The position numbers and the translations under genes are program-made. The notes under the pieces are model-generated. The model saw only the letters and a list, made by a program, of their open reading frames with translations. It searched no databases and was not told where the DNA came from. A stretch of 64,000 nt of DNA from AC-32 sp036265535. Its GTDB lineage: Bacteria; Actinomycetota; Thermoleophilia; Gaiellales; Gaiellaceae. Positions 7,141-13,853 of the stretch are shown here, piece after piece. Position 1 is the stretch's first letter. Each line of letters starts with the position of its first letter. The stretch covers positions 40,800 through 104,799 of the forward strand of contig DATAOV010000001.1 of assembly GCA_036265535.1 (NCBI GenBank), written 5' to 3'.

Positions 7141-8487
7141 GTGGAGCCCTCAATTGAGCTGACTGCGGAAGGGCTTTGGAGCGAGGTTTCTGGTCGGCTC
7201 AGAGGCGCCCTCAACGAGACGACGTACCGCACGTGGTTCGACCACGTGGAGGGGCTCGAGCTCAACGACGACGTGTTCGTGCTCGCCGTCCCGAACGACT
7301 TCACGCGCGACTGGATCGAAGGCCACTTCATCGGCCTGATCCGTGCCGCGGTGGGCGATACGACCGGCCACGAGCGACAGATCCAGCTCACGGTGAAGGA
7401 GACGGCCGGAGAGCCGGCGGCGGCCCCGGTCGAAAGGCATCGCCGCGAGTCGCTCGGCATCGGGCTCAATCCGAAGTACACCTTCGACTCGTTCGTGATC
7501 GGCTCGTCGAACCGCTTTGCCCACGCGGCCGCGCTCGCGGTCGCCGAGGCGCCTGCACAGGCCTACAACCCGCTCTTCATCTACGGCGGCACGGGGCTCG
7601 GCAAGACCCACCTCCTGCAGGCAATCGCCCAGTACGTCGCCGAGCACCAGGGCGAGCTCTCCGTGCGCTACGTGACGAGCGAGACCTTCATGAACGACTT
7701 CATCAATGCCCTTCGCGACAAGCGGATCGAAGGCTTCAAGCAGCGCTACCGCGCCTACGACCTGCTCCTGATCGACGACATCCAGTTCTTCGAGCACAAG
7801 GAGCGGATCCAGGAGGAGTTCTTCCACACCTTCAACTCGATCTACGAGGCCGGCGGCCAGATCGTCATCTCGTCCGACCGACCCCCTCGGGAGATCTCGA
7901 CCTTGGAGGAACGACTGCGCTCACGCTTCGAATGGGGCCTGATCACCGACATCCAGCCACCCGACCTCGAGACGCGGATCGCGATCCTGCGCAAGAAGGT
8001 GAAAACCGACCGCATCCACGTGCCCGATCCCAAGGTGCTCGAGTTCATCGCCGGGCGTATCTCCTCCAACATCCGTGAGCTCGAGGGCGCGCTGACACGC
8101 GTGGTCGCGTTCTCCTCGCTGACCGGGCGGCCGATGACCGAAGACCTGGCCCAGGACGTGCTCAAGGACGTCTTTCCGCAAGGCGAGGTGCGGCAGGTGA
8201 CGATCGAGCGGATTCAGGAGCTCGTCTCGGAGCGCTTCAGCCTCTCGCTGAGCGAGCTCTGCGGCGATAAGCGCTCACAGAACATCGTCTACCCGCGCCA
8301 GGTCGCGATGTATCTCTCACGCGAGCTGACCGACTCCTCGCTCCCGAAGATCGGTAAGCAGTTCGGCGGCCGCGATCACACGACGGTGATCCACGCGACC
8401 TCGAAAATCGCGCGCATGATCCGCGAGGACCGGTCTGTGTACAACCTGGTGCAAGAGTTGACCGCTCGGATCAAGCAGGCCCGATGA
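7141..8487 (+). CDS. dnaA: chromosomal replication initiator DnaA
   Basis: 448 residues with all four domains. Domain I is at 1-85 (helicase/partner interaction). Domain II is unusually short, about 86-108. Domain III (AAA+) has Walker A GGTGLGKT at 149-156 and Walker B LLIDDIQF. Domain IV carries the DnaA-box-binding signature GGRDHTTVIHA near the C terminus. It binds origin boxes as ATP-DnaA and melts DNA. GTG start at 7141 is supported by the promoter and AAGGAG upstream. The actinobacterial versions in streptomycetes have much longer domain II, so this compact form suggests another lineage. Confidence 0.97.
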   Translation: MEPSIELTAEGLWSEVSGRLRGALNETTYRTWFDHVEGLELNDDVFVLAVPNDFTRDWIEGHFIGLIRAAVGDTTGHERQIQLTVKETAGEPAAAPVERHRRESLGIGLNPKYTFDSFVIGSSNRFAHAAALAVAEAPAQAYNPLFIYGGTGLGKTHLLQAIAQYVAEHQGELSVRYVTSETFMNDFINALRDKRIEGFKQRYRAYDLLLIDDIQFFEHKERIQEEFFHTFNSIYEAGGQIVISSDRPPREISTLEERLRSRFEWGLITDIQPPDLETRIAILRKKVKTDRIHVPDPKVLEFIAGRISSNIRELEGALTRVVAFSSLTGRPMTEDLAQDVLKDVFPQGEVRQVTIERIQELVSERFSLSLSELCGDKRSQNIVYPRQVAMYLSRELTDSSLPKIGKQFGGRDHTTVIHATSKIARMIREDRSVYNLVQELTARIKQAR

Positions 8488-8642
8488 GACTGTGGAGCGA
8501 TCGGCAGCACGGCACGGCCCCTGTAGACAAGGCTCCTTTGCCCCCAACACGCGCCCACAGCGCAAACCCGCTCCCGCAGCGGAATCGGGGCGTCATCCCC
8601 GGTCTCCACACTCTCTATGACTACGACAAAGGAATTTCATAA

Positions 8643-9776
8643 ATGATGGAAGCAGAAACTGTGGTCGCACAGGGAACTCTCAAGGCGGTCTGCTCGCGAG
8701 ACGAGCTCACGAGAGCGCTCGGGATCGTCTCGCGCGGTGTCTCGACGCGGACGACGGTGCAGATCCTGGCGGGCATCCTGATGGAGTCCGAGGGCGGCAA
8801 GCTGAACCTCGCCGCGACCGACATGGAGCTCTCGCTGCGCACCTCGCTCGAGGCGCGGGTGGAGTCGGACGGCTCGGTGGTCGTGCCGGGGAGGCTCCTG
8901 CTCGAACTTGCGCGGCTGTTGCCAGATGCCGAGGTGACCCTCGAGCACAAGCTCGAGGAAGCGGCGGTCGAGATCCGCTGTGGCTCGGCGACCTATCGCC
9001 TCCATACCTACAACGCGGAGGACTTCCCGCGGTTGCCGGAAGCCGAAGCCGCCGAACGTAACGAGATCGAGCGCGAGAGCTTTCTCGAAACGGTGGCCCG
9101 TGTCAGCCGCTCGGCCTCACGGGACGAGTCGCGCCCGGTGCTGACCGGTGTCCTGATGCGCTTCGAACCAGGGAAACTCGTGATGGCTGCGACAGACTCC
9201 TACCGCCTGTCGGTCAAGGAGACACCTTTGGAAGGGACGGTGCCCGAGCTGGAGGCGATCGTTCCGGCACGAGCGCTCGGGGAGCTGACGCGGATCGCGC
9301 AGACCGGCGACTCGATCGAGCTCGGCGTGCACGAGAACCAGGTCGTCTTCGCCACCGGGGACGCGCTTCTGACCACGCGCCGGATCGACGGGCAGTTCCC
9401 GAACTACAAGCAGCTCGTTCCGGAAACCTTCGACCACGAGATCGCGCTGCCGCGGGACGAGCTTCTGGAGGTGGTTCGCCGAGTCGCGGTGATGGCACAG
9501 CGCAACTCACCGCTTCGACTGCGTTTCGCCGACGGAGAGCTGACCGTCTCGGCTCAGACTCAGGACGTGGGTGAGGCGCGGGAGTCTCTCCCGGTCGCCT
9601 TCAGCGGCGAGCCGCTCGAGATCGGCTTCAACGCGGAGTTCTTGCGTGACGGGATCGAGTCCGTGATCGGAGACCAGGCGCGCCTGAAGTTGATCAGCCC
9701 GCTGCGCCCGGGCCTGATCCAGGGCGAGAGCGACGACTTCCTGTACCTGATCATGCCGATCCGATTGGCGGGGTAG
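8643..9776 (+). CDS. dnaN: DNA polymerase III beta subunit (sliding clamp)
   Basis: 377 residues with the three repeated clamp folds, for example LTRALGIVSRGVSTRTTVQIL in the first and the family C terminus DDFLYLIMPIRL. It encircles DNA and tethers polymerase and partner proteins. ATG at 8643 has AAAGGA nine bases upstream at 8628-8633; a second ATG follows directly. The 155-base dnaA-dnaN gap holds several short TGTGGA/TCCACA fragments but no 8/9 DnaA box, and I see no strong promoter in it. Confidence 0.96.
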   Translation: MMEAETVVAQGTLKAVCSRDELTRALGIVSRGVSTRTTVQILAGILMESEGGKLNLAATDMELSLRTSLEARVESDGSVVVPGRLLLELARLLPDAEVTLEHKLEEAAVEIRCGSATYRLHTYNAEDFPRLPEAEAAERNEIERESFLETVARVSRSASRDESRPVLTGVLMRFEPGKLVMAATDSYRLSVKETPLEGTVPELEAIVPARALGELTRIAQTGDSIELGVHENQVVFATGDALLTTRRIDGQFPNYKQLVPETFDHEIALPRDELLEVVRRVAVMAQRNSPLRLRFADGELTVSAQTQDVGEARESLPVAFSGEPLEIGFNAEFLRDGIESVIGDQARLKLISPLRPGLIQGESDDFLYLIMPIRLAG

Positions 9777-9795
9777 CTACATGGTAAGAGGCTCC

Positions 9796-9872
9796 GACCG
9801 GTCACTTCAGACTGGCGCACCGGCCAAGCCGGCACGCCCTGAGAATGGCACCGCAAGCGGTGCCTTGGCCGG
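9796..9872 (+). repeat. structured interspersed repeat, copy A
   Basis: This 77-base segment shares two conserved blocks with a site at 53865-53923. The first is GAC[C/T]GGTCA[C/T]TTCAGA (9796-9811), and the second is CTGAGAA[T/C]GGCA[C/G]CGCAAGC (9839-9858). Here the second block is enclosed by a perfect nine-base stem (9820-9828 with 9864-9872) and contains its own hairpin GGCACCG/CGGTGCC. The stem ends exactly where the recF coding sequence begins. It could be a REP-like element or a structured RNA. I know of no matching family. Confidence 0.5.
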
Positions 9873-10949
9873 CTGATCGTCGGTCGACTCTCGCTCCGGG
9901 ACTTCCGCTCCTATTCAAAGCTCGATCTGGGTTTGGAGCCGGGCCTCGTCCTCGTGACCGGGCCGAATGGGGCCGGCAAGACCAACCTGCTGGAGTCGCT
10001 CCACGTCGGGACGCAGGGGTTCTCGCCGAGGACGCGGGTCGACGCGCAGCTGGTCCGCTTCGGCCGCGACGCGGCGCGCATCGCGCTGCGCGGTGAGCGG
10101 GCAGGAATTCCGCTCGACCTCGAGGTCATGTTGGAGGTCGGGACGGGGAAGCGGGCGACTCTGAACGGCGCGCGCCTGCGCGCAGCCGAGCAGCTGCGTG
10201 GGGAGGTGACGACACTCGTCTTCACCCCGGACCGCCTCGTGATCGTCAAGGGTGGCCCGGCCGCAAGGCGTGCGTACTTCGACCGGGCACTCGGGCGGCT
10301 CGCTCCGTCTCGCGCGGGGCTCTCGGCCGAGTACGGCGCTGCGGTCGGTCAGCGAAATGCGGCACTCAGGCGAGTTGCCCAGGGCTTCTCGACGCGGGAG
10401 GCACTTGCGCCCTGGAACGACCAGGTCGGTCGGCTGGGCGCCGAGCTCGTGGCCGGCCGACACGAGGCCGTCGGGGCGCTGCAACCGCACTTCGCCGAGC
10501 GCGCGGGCGAGCTTGGTGTGGACGGTGCGGAGCTTCGGTACGACGGCGAGCCGCCGACCGTGGAACAGCTGGAGGCGCGGGTCGACCGCGACCTCGAGCG
10601 GGGCACTACCGGCCTCGGTCCTCATCTGGACGACGTCGGCGTGCTCTCCCGCGATCGCGACCTGCGGGCCTTCGGCTCTCAGGGTGAGCAGCGCCTGGCC
10701 GTGCTGGCGCTGCTGCTCGCCGAGACCGAGCTCTTGGAGGAGCGCCGTGGCACGAGGCCTTTGCTCCTGCTGGACGACGTACTCTCGGAGCTCGATCCGG
10801 GCCGCCGCCGGATCCTCGCGGACCGTCTTCGTGCCGGTGGTCAGGCGCTGGTCACGAGTGCAAGCCGGAACTCGCTTCCCGGCGAGCCGGCGCAGACACT
10901 CGAGGTGGCTCAGTCGTCTGAGGGCACGAGCGCGGTAAGGGCCGCGTGA
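9873..10949 (+). CDS. recF: recombination protein RecF
   Basis: An SMC-like ATPase that loads RecA at gaps. Walker A is GPNGAGKTN, the signature region is FGSQGEQRLAVLALLLAE, and Walker B is LLLLDDVLSELD. The invariant RecF N-terminal strand (GRLSLRDFRSYSKLDL) lies upstream of the first canonical start, TTG at 9933, so that start cannot be right. The frame is open only back to 9843 and offers CTG at 9873 or ATC at 9876. I take CTG; no Shine-Dalgarno is visible and a hairpin abuts it. The TGA overlaps the next gene's GTG. Confidence 0.88.
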   Translation: MIVGRLSLRDFRSYSKLDLGLEPGLVLVTGPNGAGKTNLLESLHVGTQGFSPRTRVDAQLVRFGRDAARIALRGERAGIPLDLEVMLEVGTGKRATLNGARLRAAEQLRGEVTTLVFTPDRLVIVKGGPAARRAYFDRALGRLAPSRAGLSAEYGAAVGQRNAALRRVAQGFSTREALAPWNDQVGRLGAELVAGRHEAVGALQPHFAERAGELGVDGAELRYDGEPPTVEQLEARVDRDLERGTTGLGPHLDDVGVLSRDRDLRAFGSQGEQRLAVLALLLAETELLEERRGTRPLLLLDDVLSELDPGRRRILADRLRAGGQALVTSASRNSLPGEPAQTLEVAQSSEGTSAVRAA

Positions 10950-11410
10950 TGGACCGGATCGGCGACGCGGTGCGCAGTGAGCTGGGCCGTTTCGGCACTG
11001 CAGGCGAGATGGCCGAGCTCGTGGCCGTGTGGCCGCAGGCGGTCGGCGAGACGGTGGCTCGCAACGCGTGGCCTGCCCGGCTCACGCGGGACCGAACCCT
11101 GCACGTGAACGCCAGCTCGTCCGCCTGGGCGTTCGAGCTGCAGCAGCTGGAGAGCGAGATCGCCGGCCGATTGCAGGAGGTTCTCGACGAGGGCACTCCC
11201 AGGAAGCTGCGATTCGTGCCCGGGCCTCTTCCGGAGGCCGCTCCTGCGGCAGAGGAGCGACGAGCCACGCGGCTTCCGGAAGCAACGCTCGAGCAGGTGC
11301 GCGAGGCCCGCGACTGGGCGGCAGGGATCGAGTCGGAAGATCTCCGCAAATCGGTAGAAAAAGCTGCGCGGGCGAGCCTCGCAAGGGCCGCTGCCGACCG
11401 TGCGGTCTGA
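10946..11410 (+). CDS. DUF721 / DciA-like protein
   Basis: 154 residues whose first 80 match the DUF721 fold (WPQAVGETVARNAWPARLTRD, then TLHVNASSSAWAFELQQLE). DciA proteins help load the replicative helicase in bacteria lacking DnaC. The dnaN-recF-DUF721-gyrB position is the usual actinobacterial one, which supports this role. The C-terminal half is Ala/Glu-rich and probably disordered or helical. GTG at 10946 overlaps the recF TGA; ATG at 10949 is the alternative. Confidence 0.85.
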   Translation: MMDRIGDAVRSELGRFGTAGEMAELVAVWPQAVGETVARNAWPARLTRDRTLHVNASSSAWAFELQQLESEIAGRLQEVLDEGTPRKLRFVPGPLPEAAPAAEERRATRLPEATLEQVREARDWAAGIESEDLRKSVEKAARASLARAAADRAV

Positions 11411-11421
11411 TACACTTAGGT

Positions 11422-11455
11422 AAGCCCGGAAATGCTTCACTTGCAGGGCTTTTTT
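11422..11455 (+). terminator. terminator-like hairpin with T run abutting the gyrB start
   Basis: AAGCCC (11422-11427) pairs with GGGCTT (11446-11451), an inner TGC/GCA can pair within the loop, and six T follow at 11450-11455. The gyrB ATG is at 11457. This has the form of an intrinsic terminator or attenuator at the 3' end of the recF-DUF721 transcript. It also occupies the place where a gyrB ribosome-binding site should be. Confidence 0.55.
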
Positions 11456-11456
11456 C

Positions 11457-13841
11457 ATGGCTAAGGCTACATATACCGCTAAGGACATCACCGTTCTCGA
11501 GGGTCTCGAGCCCGTCCGCCTGCGCCCGGGCATGTACATCGGCTCGACGGGCGCGCGAGGGCTCCACCATCTCGTCTACGAAGTGGTCGACAATGCGGTC
11601 GACGAAGCGCTCGCCGGGCGCGCCGACACGATCGAGGTGACCATTCATCCGGATGACTCCGTGACCGTCACGGACAACGGCTCGGGCATCCCGGTCGACG
11701 TGATGCCGGAGCAGGGCCTGCCGGCCCTGACGGTCGTGCTGACGAAGCTCCATGCCGGCGGAAAGTTCGGCGGCGAGGGCTACAAGGTCTCCGGTGGTCT
11801 CCATGGTGTCGGCGTCTCGGTGGTGAACGCGCTCTCGGAATGGCTGACGGTCGACGTACACCGTGACGGCAAGATCTGGCGCCAGGAATTCGCCCGCGGC
11901 GAGGCCACGACCGACCTGAAGAAGCTCGGGGTCGCAAAGGACACGGGCACGACGATCACGTTCCTTCCCGACGGCGACGTCTTCGAGGAGATCGAGTGGT
12001 CGACCGAGACCCTGGTGCAGCGGCTGCGCGAGACCGCGTTCCTCACGAAGGGACTGCGAATCATCCTCTACGACGAGCGCTCGGGTGACGAAAAGCACGA
12101 GTTCCACTACGAGGGCGGGATCCGCGACTTCGTCTCGTACGTCAACAAGTCGAAAGACCCTGTGCACAAGGGGATCGTTTATTTCGAGGGCGACAACGGC
12201 GAAGGTCAGGTCGAGCTGGCCATGCAGTGGAACAGCTCGTACCAGGAGTCGGTCTTCTCCTTCGCCAACAACATCAACACCACCGAGGGCGGCTCGCACT
12301 TATCCGGGTTCAAAGGCGCCCTGACTCGCACCCTGAACGACTATGCGCGCGCGAAGGGGCTTCTCAAGGAGAAGGAGGACAACCTCGAGGGCGAGGACGT
12401 GCGCGAGGGCCTCGCTGCGGTGCTGTCGGTGAAGCTGCGCGACCCGCAGTTCGAGGGCCAGACGAAGACGAAGCTCGGGAATCCCTGGGTACGCGGGCTC
12501 GTCGAGCAGACCGTCAACCAGCGGCTGGCCGAATACCTGGAGGAGAACCCAACGGAGGCGCGGCGCATCATCGACAAGGCGATCTCCGCGGCCCGGGCGC
12601 GGCAGGCCGCCCGCAAGGCGCGTGAGCTGACGCGGCGCAAGAGCGCGCTCGAGAGCTCGTCGCTGCCGGGCAAGCTTGCGGACTGCCAGATCACCGATCC
12701 GGCCTCTGCCGAGCTCTTCCTCGTCGAGGGCAACTCGGCGGGCGGCTCCGCCGTCGACGCGCGTGACCGGACCTTCCAGGCGATCCTCCCGCTGCGCGGC
12801 AAGGTGATCAACTCCGAGAAGAACCGAATCAACAAGGTGCTTTCCAACACCGAGATCCAGTCGATGATCACGGCGATCGGCACTGGCATCGGCGACGAGT
12901 TCGACATCGACAAGCTGCGCTACCACCGCGTGATCGTCATGACCGACGCAGACGTGGACGGCTCGCACATTCGCACGCTGATCCTCACGTTCCTCTACCG
13001 CCAGATGCCGGAGCTCGTCGATCAGGGGCACGTCTACATCGCCGTTCCTCCGCTCTATGCCGTGAAGATCGGCGGCCGCGAGCAGTACGTCGAGAAGGAG
13101 TCCCACTTCGAGGAGCTCCTCGTCCGTGAGCGCGTCAAGGACATCGACGTGACCGATCGCGAAGGCATGACGCAGAAACTGACCGAGGCGCGCTACGCGC
13201 GCTTCAGCCGGGCGCTGCACGAGTTCGAGGGTTGGGCCTCGCGCCTGCGCGCCGACTTCGGCAACGGCCCCGCGGGATTCGTCACGGCGCATCGGCTCGT
13301 CGAAACCGAGGCCGCCGCGACCGGCGAGGTCGAGGGCGCCCTCTCGAACCTCGAGCCGAACGGCTACGAGGTGGCGGTCGTCGAGACGACGGACGAGGGC
13401 GCGCGGATCAAGGTCACCGAGCGCGAGACGAGCGCAGCGACCCACATCGTCGTGCCGGCGGAGCTGCTGGCATCGCCCGTCTACGCCAATCTGCGCAAGA
13501 CCTACGCGCGCCTCGTCGAGATCGTGGGGCCGCCGCCCTTCCGGCTCGAGCTGGGGAGCAAGAAGGCCGTGGCCGAGGGGTTCGAGGAGCTGCGCGAGGA
13601 GGCGCTCGGACTGGCCAAGGAAGGTCTCAAGCCGCGCCGCTTCAAGGGCCTCGGCGAGATGGATCCCGAGGAGCTCGCCCAGACCACGATGGATCCGAGC
13701 CGCCGGATGCTGATCCGCGTTGAGGTGGAGGACGCCGCAGCCGCCGACCGGGTCTTCTCGATTCTGATGGGCGATCAGGTCGAGCCCCGTCGGGAGTTCA
13801 TCGAGCAGAACGCAAAGGACGTCAGATTCCTTGACGTGTAG
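11457..13841 (+). CDS. gyrB: DNA gyrase subunit B, long form
   Basis: 794 residues. The GHKL ATPase domain (VVDNAVDEAL, DNGSGIPVD) is followed by the transducer and the TOPRIM domain. In TOPRIM the usual EGDSAGG reads EGNSAGG, while the metal site TDADVDGSHIRTL is intact. Residues about 545-720 form a large insert before KPRRFKGLGEMDPEEL, so the protein is far longer than the roughly 640-680 residues usual in actinobacteria and closer to the long proteobacterial form. With GyrA it introduces negative supercoils. The ATG at 11457 follows a T run, with no Shine-Dalgarno. Confidence 0.95.
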   Translation: MAKATYTAKDITVLEGLEPVRLRPGMYIGSTGARGLHHLVYEVVDNAVDEALAGRADTIEVTIHPDDSVTVTDNGSGIPVDVMPEQGLPALTVVLTKLHAGGKFGGEGYKVSGGLHGVGVSVVNALSEWLTVDVHRDGKIWRQEFARGEATTDLKKLGVAKDTGTTITFLPDGDVFEEIEWSTETLVQRLRETAFLTKGLRIILYDERSGDEKHEFHYEGGIRDFVSYVNKSKDPVHKGIVYFEGDNGEGQVELAMQWNSSYQESVFSFANNINTTEGGSHLSGFKGALTRTLNDYARAKGLLKEKEDNLEGEDVREGLAAVLSVKLRDPQFEGQTKTKLGNPWVRGLVEQTVNQRLAEYLEENPTEARRIIDKAISAARARQAARKARELTRRKSALESSSLPGKLADCQITDPASAELFLVEGNSAGGSAVDARDRTFQAILPLRGKVINSEKNRINKVLSNTEIQSMITAIGTGIGDEFDIDKLRYHRVIVMTDADVDGSHIRTLILTFLYRQMPELVDQGHVYIAVPPLYAVKIGGREQYVEKESHFEELLVRERVKDIDVTDREGMTQKLTEARYARFSRALHEFEGWASRLRADFGNGPAGFVTAHRLVETEAAATGEVEGALSNLEPNGYEVAVVETTDEGARIKVTERETSAATHIVVPAELLASPVYANLRKTYARLVEIVGPPPFRLELGSKKAVAEGFEELREEALGLAKEGLKPRRFKGLGEMDPEELAQTTMDPSRRMLIRVEVEDAAAADRVFSILMGDQVEPRREFIEQNAKDVRFLDV

Positions 13842-13853
13842 GACGGGCGACTA

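Noticed and set aside
8488..8642. oriC in the dnaA-dnaN spacer
   Set aside because: Only short TCCACA/TGTGGA fragments, none reaching 8/9; the rpmH-dnaA spacer is stronger. Not excluded without GC skew.
9839..9858. A second TPP riboswitch, because of the CTGAGA core
   Set aside because: The GGGGTGCC and CCTGATCCGGTT parts and the GAAGGGA end are absent.
12300..13445. 381-codon frame antisense to gyrB
   Set aside because: Typical high-GC antisense shadow; no ribosome-binding site and no homology pattern.
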